Origin: JAIFWV01 sp964580495
GTDB lineage: Bacteria; Patescibacteriota; Doudnabacteria; UBA920; O2-02-FULL-48-8
DNA length: 61,762 bases
Reading direction: 5' to 3'
Assembly (NCBI GenBank): GCA_964580495.1
Contig: CAZOKE010000001.1
Location: forward strand, 1-61,762
Position 1 is the stretch's first letter. The number at the start of each line of letters is the position of its first letter. A model generated the notes under the pieces. The model was not told the origin of the DNA. It ran no database searches and was given only the letters and a program-made list of their open reading frames with translations. Of this stretch, positions 31,651 through 40,487 are shown piece after piece. The position numbers were made by a program, and so were the translations under genes.

Positions 31651-32760
31651 TCAATCAAAGCGTACGCCCTTTTGCCTAGCGACTACGGATTGGGCCAAAC
31701 CCAGGCTCCCAAAAGTCGTAATAAGTGACGACCCTCCGTAACTTAAGAATGGCAGCGGAATTCCGGTTACAGGCAAAATTCCGATGTTCATGCCGATGTT
31801 TATGATAATTTGGACTAAGAGCATAAAAAAGATTCCCAGGGATAAATACATGCCAAAGTTGTCTCGCGAGTGCTGGGCAATCTTTAGCAGCCGATAAAGC
31901 AAAACGACAAACATCAGCAAGATGAAAAGGCTTCCGATAAGCCCCAGTTCTTCCGCTGTGGAGGCAAATATAAAGTCAGTCTGCCTTTCCGGCAGAAACT
32001 TGAGTTGTGATTGCAGGCCGCGTCCCACTCCCCGCCCCCACAGGCCCCCGGAGCCCACGGCGATGATGGATTGCAAAACATTGTAGCCGCGGCCGCGCGG
32101 GTCATTGTTGGGGTCAAGAAAAGTATAGATGCGGTTTTTTTGGAAATCCTTGAGAGCAAAAAACCAAGCCGCAATTCCCAAAATCAAAATCCCCACCAAG
32201 ACGGTGAGCAAATGTTTTTTATTCATTTTTGAAACCAGCAGCATGGCGAACCAAACGAAAAAAACCACAAGGGCAGATCCTAAGTCCGGTTCAATCAAGA
32301 TCAATCCCATCGGTATCGCTACATATATCGCTGAGAGGATGATGTAGCGGAAACTTTTCAATTTTTCTCCGGAGGTGTCCAAATACTTGGCCATGATGAT
32401 GACCATGATCAGTTTGGCGAACTCTGCCGGCTGCAAACGGAAAATCCCCAAATCAATCCAGCGCGTAGAGCCGCGGATGTTTCGGCCAATAAACCACACC
32501 GCCAATAAACTGGCAATTATGAGCAGGTACAGCCACCACGTGGCTTTTTTCAGGTTGCGGTAATCAAAAAAAGCCAAACCAAAAAAGATCGCAAGCCCGA
32601 CAACACTGTACGCCAACTGCCGCGGCATGAGGTTGGACGGGCTGGACAGGGTGGTTGAATAAATCATGAGCAAACCTAAAACAAGCAGCAAAATGCTGCT
32701 TGAAAACATAAACAGATCAAAGTACCTGAATTGTGCGAGCCATCTGCGCATATTTTTCAA
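31651..32760 (-). CDS. rodA: Rod-shape-determining peptidoglycan glycosyltransferase RodA (SEDS family)
   Basis: 369 residues, about ten TM helices. SEDS signatures: GSTRWIDLGIFRLQPAEFAKL (catalytic-loop region), LIEPDLGSALV, GRGYNVLQSIIAVGSGGLWGRG, FLPERQTDFIFASTAEELG and GIPLPFLSYGGSSLI. Polymerises lipid II during elongation. Confidence 0.95.
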   Translation of the reverse strand: MKNMRRWLAQFRYFDLFMFSSSILLLVLGLLMIYSTTLSSPSNLMPRQLAYSVVGLAIFFGLAFFDYRNLKKATWWLYLLIIASLLAVWFIGRNIRGSTRWIDLGIFRLQPAEFAKLIMVIIMAKYLDTSGEKLKSFRYIILSAIYVAIPMGLILIEPDLGSALVVFFVWFAMLLVSKMNKKHLLTVLVGILILGIAAWFFALKDFQKNRIYTFLDPNNDPRGRGYNVLQSIIAVGSGGLWGRGVGRGLQSQLKFLPERQTDFIFASTAEELGLIGSLFILLMFVVLLYRLLKIAQHSRDNFGMYLSLGIFFMLLVQIIINIGMNIGILPVTGIPLPFLSYGGSSLITTFGSLGLAQSVVARQKGVRFD

Positions 32761-32783
32761 ATCATCCTAGACGAGACCAAAAA

Positions 32784-33605
32784 TTATGGATTCGTAGTTT
32801 GCGTATCAAACTGTGATTGGCCCGGCGGCAGTGAATAAATATTTGGGTCAAAGATATTGGCCTCGGGTAAAATTTCGGCCCGAACAGCGTTTGGATTGCT
32901 GGGCCACGTAAACTGGAAGGTTCTGGTTTCGAGGTTTTGCAATTGATTTATGTTTGTGAAGTTCGCCCCGACAATTTTATTTGCAGCATCATAAAGTAAA
33001 ACTGGAAGACCGACTTGGCTTATGGTAAACGGCGATTTATTTTTGATCGCGGCAGAAACAACAAATTGATTATCCTGCTGCTGCATGACCACTCTTTGGA
33101 TTTCCAAATTCGGAGCGGCAATGGAAGGGATATGGATAAAATTAGTTGATGCAAGCTGTACATTCAAAACCGCAGGCTGTTTGTCAGCAGCGAATCTGGG
33201 AAAAACAATTATTTTTTCGGACGAGGGCAAGATGAACGCCGTACCGTTGAAGCTCTTGAGTTCCGTGCCTCCCAAACTTACAAACGAAGCAGAATAAGTT
33301 TGGTCGTTGCTGCCGTATTCCAAATTGGGATTTTTGATTTTCACGAAGCCGGAATAAGTATTGTCCGAGTATTTAAAGATCTGGGTTTGCGTAATCTCCA
33401 AAGGCTGGTTTACCGGGACTTGATAGATGAAGGCTGGAAATTTATGGTTGCGGACGATTTGCTCCGCGAACACGCTCCGCAAAATATAATAAAGCGGAAT
33501 GCAGGCGAGAATGGATATCAGCAGCGCATACCACCAGGCTTTACCGGCAGACCGGATGCGGTCACCCACTACAATCGATATCTCTTGCAATTTTTCGTTA
33601 TCCAT
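32784..33605 (-). CDS. Membrane-anchored protein with beta-rich extracellular domain
   Basis: 273 residues. One TM near the N-terminus (WWYALLISILACIPLYYIL), then a long beta-strand region resembling two Ig-like or FxLYD-type modules (GFVKIKNPNLEYG, VVSAAIKNKSPFTISQVGLPVLLYDAANKIVGA), and a Pro/Gln tail. No named family. Precedes rodA on the same strand, suggesting an envelope role. Confidence 0.75.
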   Translation of the reverse strand: MDNEKLQEISIVVGDRIRSAGKAWWYALLISILACIPLYYILRSVFAEQIVRNHKFPAFIYQVPVNQPLEITQTQIFKYSDNTYSGFVKIKNPNLEYGSNDQTYSASFVSLGGTELKSFNGTAFILPSSEKIIVFPRFAADKQPAVLNVQLASTNFIHIPSIAAPNLEIQRVVMQQQDNQFVVSAAIKNKSPFTISQVGLPVLLYDAANKIVGANFTNINQLQNLETRTFQFTWPSNPNAVRAEILPEANIFDPNIYSLPPGQSQFDTQTTNP

Positions 33606-33692
33606 GGTTATTTTGGTTTATTTCGCAGCCTTAATTATACCATTTACTTAATAATTTATCGAAATTTCCCAATTTAAATTTTATTTGCAATA

Positions 33693-36600
33693 ATGGCTTT
33701 AACCAGCACCACTTTACAAATTTTAGGGAAACAAATGGATTTAAATAAGACAGTAAATATGAATAATCAAACTCCGCACACTCAAAAAAGTGGTGCTGGA
33801 TTTACTCACCTCCACGTCCATTCTCATTACTCGCTTTTGGATGGTTTGCCGCAGATCGACGACCTGGTAGCAGAAGCCAAAGCGAAGAGGTTTGAGTCTC
33901 TGGCAATCACCGACCATGGTGTTATGTATGGCACCATCGAATTTTATAATGCCTGCAAGGATGCCGGCATCAAACCGATTATCGGCGTGGAAGCCTATAT
34001 CGCTCCCCGCAGCCTGCATGACAAAAACGGAAAGCAGGATGCCAATTATTACCATCTGACTCTGCTTGCCAAAAACGACGCCGGATACAAAAACCTTATC
34101 GAGCTGACCACAATCGCCCATACCCAGGGGTATTATTACAAACCTCGGATCGACCTTGCGGTCTTAAAGGATCATGCCGAGGGCCTGATTTGCCTCTCCG
34201 GCTGCTCCCGCGGCGAAATTGCACGCGCCTGTTTGTCGCACTCCGATGAAGAAATCCAAAAAACACTTGATAAATACCTGGATATTTTCGGGCAAGAAAA
34301 TTTGTTTATAGAAATCCAGAGGCTCGCCCGCTCATTCAATGCCAATGAGCAAAAAGTCAATGACAAACTGGTGGAGCTGGCGCGGAAAAATGATTTGCGT
34401 ATTGTCGCTTCTGGAGACTGCCATTATCTTCGGCTAGAAGATTCCGAAGCCCAGGATGTCTTGGTCTGCATTGGCACCGGCAAAACAGTGAAGGATTCCG
34501 ATCGGCTCGACATGCGCGCTTACGACCTTTCTTTGAAGCCCACGCAAGAAATGGAAATAGCTTTCGCCGATATCCCGGAAGCCGTAACCAACACTCAAAT
34601 CGTAGCGGATATGTGCAATTTGGAAATTCTGATTAATCAGCGCTACTTCCCGAAAGTTGAAGTGCCGGAAGGGAAAACTTCTGCGGAATATCTTCGTGAT
34701 CTGACTTATGAGAGAGCCATGGTTTTGTATGGGAAGGATGGGATTATTCCGGAAGAGACGCTAAAAAGGATCGATTACGAACTGGATATTATCATCAAAA
34801 AAGGGTTTGACACCTACTTTCTAATGGTTGCCGACGTGGTGGATGGCGCGCATAAAATTGGGGCCATAACCAATACCAGGGGTTCGGCAGCCGGATCCAT
34901 AGTTGGCCGCGCCCTGGGGATCACCAACGTCGACCCTCTTTATTATGAATTGCCGTTTGAGCGCTTCTTAACCGAACACCGCCCGACCCCTCCCGATATT
35001 GATTTGGATATTGCCGACAACCGCCGCGACGAGGCTATCGCCTACATCACCGAAAAATACGGACATGACAAAGTCGCACAGATAATCACGTTCGGAACCA
35101 TGATGGCGCGGGCGGCTGTGCGAGACGTTGGCCGCGCTTTGGGCATTCCCTACTCCAAATGCGACAAGATCGCGAAAATGATCCCTTTCGGCAAGCAGGG
35201 ATTTCATATGACTTTGGATAAAGCCTTGGACATGAACCCCGAGTTGAAAGAAGTCTATGACCGCGACCCCGAGACCAAACAAATCCTGGATATCGCGCGC
35301 AAGCTCGAAGGAGGCGCTCGCCACGCTTCGATGCATGCGGCCGGAATCGTGATAACCCCAACCAAGCTTACCGACTATATGCCGCTGCAGCTTGAACCAG
35401 ACGGTGAGCGCATTATCACCCAATACGATATGTATGCTCTCGACGTCAACGCCGCCGGTGAAAAAGCCATCGGTGTGGTTAAGCTCGATTTGCTGGGCAT
35501 CCGCAACCTTTCGATTTTGGAAGCAGCGGTCCGCATTGCCGAAAAACGGCACAATGTCAAAATCGATATTTATAACTTGCCGCCGCTCGATAAGCCAACT
35601 TTCCGCCTGCTATCGCAGGGCCACACTTTTGGCGTGTTTCAAATGGGCTCATCCGGCATGACCCGCTATCTCAAAGAATTGAAACCAAAAAACATTTTCG
35701 ACATCATGGCCATGATCGCTTTATATCGTCCGGGGCCCATAGCAATCATCCCCGACTACATCAATCGTATGCACCACCCCAACAAAGTCGAATACTTTGA
35801 CGAGCGGATGAAAGAATACCTGACTCGCTCTCTGGGGCTGCTCGTCTACCAGGACGATGTTTTGACCACAGCCGTAAAAATTGCCGGTTACACCTATGTC
35901 GAAGCCGACAAACTGCGCAAAGCCATGGGCAAAAAAATTCCGGAAGAAATGGCCAAGCAAAAAACCAAATTCATAGACGGCTGCGTAAAAAACGGCATGT
36001 CATACGAAAAAGCAGCGGAATTATTTGGTCTGATCGAGCCTTTTGCGGCTTACGGGTTCGGCAAATCCCACGCCGCGTCATATGCCAGCGTCTCTTACCA
36101 GACTGCCTACATGAAAGCCAATTACACTGTGGAGTTCATGGCCGCGGTTATGACTGCCGAATCCGGCGACATGCCCACCATAGTCGAGGCGATCGAAGAA
36201 TGCAAGAATTTGGGAATCGAGGTGCTTCCTCCGGACGTCAACGAATCCCGTTCGGATTTTACGGTAATCGACGAGACTCACATTAGGTTTGGGCTAAATG
36301 CCATCAAAAATTTGGGGACCGATGTTATCGATACAATCATCAAGACCCGCAAAGAATCCGGAAAATTTACCAATGTCGAAGATTTGGTCTCAAGATTAAA
36401 CATCCGCAACTTCAACAAAAAATCCTGGGAAGCTCTGGTCAAATCCGGGGCTCTGGACGCTTTGGGAGAGCGCGGAGTGCTTTTGGGCAACAGCGAAACA
36501 ATTTTGGAATTTGCGCGCAGCCGCACCAAAGACGCCAACTCCAACCAAACCAGTTTGTTCGGCTCCCTGCCCGAGCAAAAAGCCCGCCTCAAGCTGCTGG

Positions 36601-37223
36601 AATTTGAGCCGGCCACCAAAAAAGAAATTCTGGCTTGGGAAAAAGAATTGTTGGGACTCTACGTCACCGCTCACCCGCTGGATGAATTGTCTGCGCTGCT
36701 CAAAGATAATTTCCCGATTAAAGATTTGCCAAACTCGCGCGGCAAAATCAGCATTGCCGGAGTCGTGACCAAAGTCCAGAAAATCCTGACGAAAAAAGGC
36801 GATCAAATGGCATTCGCCTACATCGAAGACAAAACCGGATCCGTGGAAGCTTTGTTTTTTCCCACCATATACAACACCTGCAAAGATTTAATCGCGGAAG
36901 AAAAAATCCTAATTCTTTCCGGCAAAGTGAATGATAAAGACGGAATCCCAAAGTTTTTGGTCGACGAAGCCAAAGAATTCGGGCAGCAATCTATCCCAGT
37001 TCCGGCTCAGCCCAAATCCGTCACTATTCGAATTCCGGCTACGGTTTCGGATGAAATTTTTGTCGAACTCAAAAAGATTTTTGAGCAGTTTCCTGGCGAA
37101 CTCGAAGTCAACCTTATGATAAACCAGCAAAAAGTCAGAACCCCGTTTCGAGTGGATGTCACTGAAGAGTTTCGAACCAAAGTTGCTGGAATTATAGGAT
37201 CAATTGCCAACCAGCAAACTTAG
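33693..37223 (+). CDS. dnaE: DNA polymerase III alpha subunit
   Basis: 1176 residues. N-terminal PHP domain (FTHLHVHSHYSLLDG), NTRGSAAGSIVGRALGITNV, catalytic Asp cluster PPDIDLDIAD (about 432), FGKSHAASYASVSYQTAYMK (finger/beta-binding region), HhH motif DLVSRLNIRNFNKKSWEALVKSGALDALG and an OB fold near the C-terminus (ISIAGVVTKVQKILTKKGD). Later ATGs at 33735 and 33759 are possible starts. The thrS promoter overlaps its last codons. Confidence 0.96.
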   Translation: MALTSTTLQILGKQMDLNKTVNMNNQTPHTQKSGAGFTHLHVHSHYSLLDGLPQIDDLVAEAKAKRFESLAITDHGVMYGTIEFYNACKDAGIKPIIGVEAYIAPRSLHDKNGKQDANYYHLTLLAKNDAGYKNLIELTTIAHTQGYYYKPRIDLAVLKDHAEGLICLSGCSRGEIARACLSHSDEEIQKTLDKYLDIFGQENLFIEIQRLARSFNANEQKVNDKLVELARKNDLRIVASGDCHYLRLEDSEAQDVLVCIGTGKTVKDSDRLDMRAYDLSLKPTQEMEIAFADIPEAVTNTQIVADMCNLEILINQRYFPKVEVPEGKTSAEYLRDLTYERAMVLYGKDGIIPEETLKRIDYELDIIIKKGFDTYFLMVADVVDGAHKIGAITNTRGSAAGSIVGRALGITNVDPLYYELPFERFLTEHRPTPPDIDLDIADNRRDEAIAYITEKYGHDKVAQIITFGTMMARAAVRDVGRALGIPYSKCDKIAKMIPFGKQGFHMTLDKALDMNPELKEVYDRDPETKQILDIARKLEGGARHASMHAAGIVITPTKLTDYMPLQLEPDGERIITQYDMYALDVNAAGEKAIGVVKLDLLGIRNLSILEAAVRIAEKRHNVKIDIYNLPPLDKPTFRLLSQGHTFGVFQMGSSGMTRYLKELKPKNIFDIMAMIALYRPGPIAIIPDYINRMHHPNKVEYFDERMKEYLTRSLGLLVYQDDVLTTAVKIAGYTYVEADKLRKAMGKKIPEEMAKQKTKFIDGCVKNGMSYEKAAELFGLIEPFAAYGFGKSHAASYASVSYQTAYMKANYTVEFMAAVMTAESGDMPTIVEAIEECKNLGIEVLPPDVNESRSDFTVIDETHIRFGLNAIKNLGTDVIDTIIKTRKESGKFTNVEDLVSRLNIRNFNKKSWEALVKSGALDALGERGVLLGNSETILEFARSRTKDANSNQTSLFGSLPEQKARLKLLEFEPATKKEILAWEKELLGLYVTAHPLDELSALLKDNFPIKDLPNSRGKISIAGVVTKVQKILTKKGDQMAFAYIEDKTGSVEALFFPTIYNTCKDLIAEEKILILSGKVNDKDGIPKFLVDEAKEFGQQSIPVPAQPKSVTIRIPATVSDEIFVELKKIFEQFPGELEVNLMINQQKVRTPFRVDVTEEFRTKVAGIIGSIANQQT

Positions 37224-37232
37224 GACTATAAT
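37204..37232 (+). promoter_or_regulatory. thrS promoter
   Basis: TTGCCA, 17-base spacer, TATAAT, overlapping the end of dnaE. Predicted start about 37239, giving a ~193-nt leader. Confidence 0.75.
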
Positions 37233-37238
37233 TAGGTC

Positions 37239-37431
37239 AGTTTTGAAAGGGCGTAGAAGTAGCTACCAACTACCGAGCTCTCCGCTACCCTCTTGCGTTA
37301 AAGAGTCAATTAAGATCCCCGTTTTCACGAGGACAAGATTTGGGTGGAACCTCCCTCACATTCTACTTAGAGAAATCTATGTAGAAGAATGTGAGGGACC
37401 CAAGCGCAATAGCGCTTTTTTTATTAAATAT
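37239..37431 (+). promoter_or_regulatory. T-box riboswitch leader of thrS
   Basis: The core TTGGG-TGGAA-CC ... GG-ACCCAA (about 37340-37403) reproduces the antiterminator: helix A1 (TTGGG/CCCAA), a seven-base bulge containing UGGA, and helix A2. Between them is a long hairpin CCCTCACATTC/GAATGTGAGGG. AGCGC-AATA-GCGCT plus T-run (37404-37422) is the terminator. UGGA pairs with U73-CCA, the end of both tRNA-Thr genes here. Upstream, AGGG..TAG/CTA.CCCT (about 37248-37291) encloses a small hairpin with ACC in its loop, a candidate specifier for the GGU anticodon. Stem I is short for a T-box, so this part is tentative. Confidence 0.7.
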
Positions 37432-39243
37432 ATGACAGAAAGACTACACAACTTACGTCATTCCCTTGCGCACATTTTGGCCAGTGCGGTTTTAGAAATG
37501 TTTCCCAAGGCCCATTTGGGAGTAGGCCCTGTTATTGAAAACGGGTTCTTTTATGATTTTCTCCTCCCACGTCCGCTCACTCCGGAAGACATTGCCAAGC
37601 TCGAAAAGCGCATGCGGGAGCTGGTCAAACAGAAATTAGCTTTTGAGCGCAATGAGATGACCACGCACGAAGCAAAAAAATATTTTACAGATGCGCACCA
37701 GCCGTTCAAAGTGGAGCTGGTGAAAGATATCGAGAAATATGGGACAACCAAGGCAGACGAAATTCTGAATCAAGAATCTTCTGCTTCAGATCTGAAACCT
37801 GCAACCCGTAACCTGAAACCTGAAAAAGTTTCCTTGTACAAAACCGGCAAATTTACCGATCTCTGCCGCGGCGGGCATGTCCACAACACTTCCGAAATCG
37901 ACCCTCAATCTTTCAAACTCGAAAAAACCTCAGGCGCTTATTGGCGGGGTGACCAAAAAAATCCCCAGATGCAGCGCATATACGGATTAGCTTTCGAGTC
38001 AAAAAAAGAATTGGAAGATTATTTGAAACTCCAGGAAGAAATTGCCAAACGCGACCACCGGGTAGTCGGTCCCAAACTTGGTTTGTTTCTCTTCAACGAG
38101 CTGGCCCCAGGCATTCCTTTCTACGAGCCCAAAGGCATGATCGTGCGCCATGAGCTGGAAAAATTTGCCCGAGAATATTCTTACGGTGACGGCTACTCCG
38201 AAGTCAAACTGCCGCAGATGTTTGACTCGGAGCTTTGGAAAATTTCGGGACATTGGGAACATTACAAAGATGACATGTTCCTCTTCGATGTCGAAAATAA
38301 AAAATTCGCGCTCAAGCCCATGAACTGCCCGGGGCACATGCTGCTGTTCAAACAAGGACTTTATTCATACAAAGATTTGCCTCTGCGCATAGCAGAAATG
38401 ACAACACTCTATCGAAACGAGCTCTCCGGTACTCTCTCCGGGCTAACACGAGTCCGCGCTTTTGCCCAAGATGATTGCCACATCTTCCTTACTCCTGACC
38501 AAATTGAAGATGAAGTTGCTGAACTTCTCGGCCGCATCGAGCGGATATTCAAAGTTTTCAATATGGAAATCGATGAGGTCTCGCTTGGCACCATGCCTGA
38601 CAAAGCATTGGGGTCCAAAGCAGATTGGGACAAAGCCGAGAAAGCTTTGGAGAAAGCTTTGAAAAAAGCCAAATGGAAATTCAGTATCAATGAAAAAGAC
38701 GGCGCATTTTATGGACCCAAAATAGATATGCGCATCAAAGATGTCTTGGGCCGCAAATGGCAGCTCTCCACAGTCCAGCTCGACTTCCAAATGCCGGCAC
38801 GATTCGGTTTGGAATACGTGGACAAAGATGGATCCAAGAAAACCCCAATTGTGATCCATCGCGCCCTGCTCGGTTCTTTCGAAAGATTTCTAGCCATAAT
38901 TATCGAGCACTTCGCGGGTGCTTTCCCTGTGTGGCTCTCACCGGTCCAAGCCATTGTGCTTCCGATTTCGGAAAAGCAGAACAAATATGCCAAGCAAGTT
39001 TATGAAGAACTGAAAGAAAACGGCATCCGTGTGGAATTGGACGACCGCAATGAATCCGTGGGCAAAAAAATCCGCGAAGCACAGTTGCAAAAAGTTCCCT
39101 ATATGTTGATTATTGGGGAAAAAGAAGTTAAATCGAAAACTGTTGCCGAACGCGGCCGTTCGGGCAAAGATTATGGACAAATCAAACTCGCTAAATTCAT
39201 AAAAGAAATAAAGAAAGAGATTGACACAAGATCTCTACAATAA
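37432..39243 (+). CDS. thrS: Threonyl-tRNA synthetase lacking the TGS domain
   Basis: 603 residues from the ATG at 37432, just past the leader terminator; the open frame upstream is leader. Starts directly at the SAD editing domain (LRHSLAHILASAVLEMFP, H-x3-H; LCRGGHVHNT), with no TGS domain. Catalytic core has motif 2 (TTLYRNELSGTLSGLTRVRAFAQDD), zinc-site Cys in KPMNCPGHM and motif 3 VIHRALLGSFERFLAI. Anticodon domain (IVLPISEKQNKYAKQVYEEL) intact. A low-complexity insert near residues 115-130 is encoded by a degenerate direct repeat. Confidence 0.96.
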   Translation: MTERLHNLRHSLAHILASAVLEMFPKAHLGVGPVIENGFFYDFLLPRPLTPEDIAKLEKRMRELVKQKLAFERNEMTTHEAKKYFTDAHQPFKVELVKDIEKYGTTKADEILNQESSASDLKPATRNLKPEKVSLYKTGKFTDLCRGGHVHNTSEIDPQSFKLEKTSGAYWRGDQKNPQMQRIYGLAFESKKELEDYLKLQEEIAKRDHRVVGPKLGLFLFNELAPGIPFYEPKGMIVRHELEKFAREYSYGDGYSEVKLPQMFDSELWKISGHWEHYKDDMFLFDVENKKFALKPMNCPGHMLLFKQGLYSYKDLPLRIAEMTTLYRNELSGTLSGLTRVRAFAQDDCHIFLTPDQIEDEVAELLGRIERIFKVFNMEIDEVSLGTMPDKALGSKADWDKAEKALEKALKKAKWKFSINEKDGAFYGPKIDMRIKDVLGRKWQLSTVQLDFQMPARFGLEYVDKDGSKKTPIVIHRALLGSFERFLAIIIEHFAGAFPVWLSPVQAIVLPISEKQNKYAKQVYEELKENGIRVELDDRNESVGKKIREAQLQKVPYMLIIGEKEVKSKTVAERGRSGKDYGQIKLAKFIKEIKKEIDTRSLQ

Positions 39244-39269
39244 CTCCCCCGCGTATTCTTAGCTAACCC

Positions 39270-39330
39270 GCCCCCTCTTATTTTAAGAGGGGGCAAAACC
39301 AAGACCAAGTTGCAGTTGGTTTTTTGGTTT
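39270..39330 (+). terminator. Two terminators in tandem after thrS
   Basis: GCCCCCTCTT/AAGAGGGGGC hairpin (39270-39294), then ACCAA.../TTGGT hairpin with six T (39297-39326). Confidence 0.7.
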
Positions 39331-39334
39331 CCCT

Positions 39335-39432
39335 GGAAATTTGCCGCTGTCTGAGCGACAAAGCCAGCCGTCAGGCTGGCTATATGAGCAAGTGGACTGA
39401 CTTGTCCTTTGTCGCGAGGCCGGCAAATTTCC
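39335..39432. repeat. Inverted-repeat element with predicted three-way junction
   Basis: Outer 11-bp perfect arms (GGAAATTTGCC/GGCAAATTTCC), then a 9-bp helix GCGACAAAG/CTTTGTCGC, then two hairpins: CCAGCC/GGCTGG and CAAGT/ACTTG. Followed by a perfect 28-bp palindrome at 39445-39472 just as copy 1 is followed by one at 2550. Confidence 0.75.
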
Positions 39433-39444
39433 GACTTCTTTTCC

Positions 39445-39472
39445 GTCACTTTTCTTCTAGAAGAAAAGTGAC
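39445..39472. repeat. Perfect 28-bp palindrome
   Basis: GTCACTTTTCTTCT and its exact complement; counterpart of the 2550 palindrome, likewise followed by a small GGTTCTCGAAGAGAAC hairpin. Confidence 0.75.
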
Positions 39473-39563
39473 AAACTGGTTCTCGAAGAGAACTGAAAAA
39501 GCATAAAAAAGAAGCGCTAGGTCCAATCCCTCTTTCGAGAGAAATGGACAAGCGCTTTTCGGT

Positions 39564-40094
39564 TTACCTGGCCGGAACCGGCCCGGTAATGACGGTGTGT
39601 CCGTCGCGAGTCGCGATCTGCAGATTGCTCGGCGTGAGCAAGAACCGCGATGAATCGTTGGCGAGTGGGAACGTCGCCTCGATTCTGGTCCCGAATCCGC
39701 CGTTGCTGGTGCGTGGCTCGATCAAGACATAGAACTCGAGTGTTCCACTGCCGCCGAAATCAATGCCGCGGACAATTGTTGTGTCTGCATTTGCATTTGG
39801 GGACGAGTTGTTTGCCGAGACGACATACTGGTGCCAACGGCCATTCGAGAACGCGTACAAGTCAACGTTCGGACCGCGACCAGCATCAGTCTGCTGATCC
39901 TGAGGAAGGATCGATGAGAGATTGCCGTTGAACTGTACGTAACCTCCATCGCTTGCCGTCCCTACAACGATCTGGATCCCGTTCTTGAGATCCAAGGCGG
40001 CCTGGGTCGGCGACGGGCTTGCAGTGTTTATCGAAGCCCCTCGGCAGCCGGCGAACATGGCTGCGAAGATCACGAGTGCAAACAATCTCTTCAT
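39564..40094 (-). CDS. Putative lipoprotein of unknown function
   Basis: 176 residues from the ATG at 40094 (GGAGGGCGTG just upstream); longer open frame rejected. Lipobox in MKRLFALVIFAAMFAGC (Cys 17). The mature part is beta-rich (GIQIVVGTASDGGYVQFNG, LEFYVLIEPR). No family recognised. Promoter at 40168 and a hairpin (AAGCGCT/AGCGCTT, about 39513-39556) at its 3' end mark a complete single-gene unit. Confidence 0.78.
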   Translation of the reverse strand: MKRLFALVIFAAMFAGCRGASINTASPSPTQAALDLKNGIQIVVGTASDGGYVQFNGNLSSILPQDQQTDAGRGPNVDLYAFSNGRWHQYVVSANNSSPNANADTTIVRGIDFGGSGTLEFYVLIEPRTSNGGFGTRIEATFPLANDSSRFLLTPSNLQIATRDGHTVITGPVPAR

Positions 40095-40167
40095 CACGCC
40101 CTCCAAAAACAGAATGCCTGCAAAACAGGCGGTTTTTAGCATTTCCTCCGTGGAATTCCAACGGGTA

Positions 40168-40196
40168 AGTATACTCCTTTTTGCCCTTTTTGTCAA
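40168..40196 (-). promoter_or_regulatory. Promoter of the 39564 lipoprotein gene
   Basis: Minus strand TTGACA, 17-base spacer, TATACT. Confidence 0.75.
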
Positions 40197-40199
40197 CCC

Positions 40200-40429
40200 C
40201 GTTAGAAGTTAATCAATCAGCAACTTCTAAAGGGCAAAGCTTACCCTAAAGCATTATTTTCGTTCTGTCCCCTGTACGCTGTTCCCTGCACCTCGTTTTT
40301 TTGCTGGTGTTATGGCAATCTCACAAACAATTTTGGATAAAAAAAAATATTTTGACGCATTTGTTCGGCAATTCGTTACTTTTGATTGGGTTATCAACAA
40401 AGTTGTGAGTAAGTAACAAGTTTTATTGC
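40200..40429. other. Non-coding spacer upstream of the GH6 gene
   Basis: Contains a hairpin AGAAGTT/AACTTCT (40204-40229) and AT-rich sequence. No ORF with a ribosome site seen. Confidence 0.5.
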
Positions 40430-40457
40430 TTGAACGATTAGCTAATTAGGTTAAAAT
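40430..40457 (+). promoter_or_regulatory. Promoter of the GH6 gene
   Basis: TTGAAC, 16-base spacer, TAAAAT, 31 bases before the ATG; ribosome site AAAGGAT. Confidence 0.6.
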
Positions 40458-40487
40458 AGCAAAAGTAAGAATTAAGAAAGGATTTGA

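Noticed and set aside
37204..37431. N-terminal extension of thrS
   Set aside because: The region holds a promoter, T-box-type leader and terminator; the translated sequence has no TGS or other domain.
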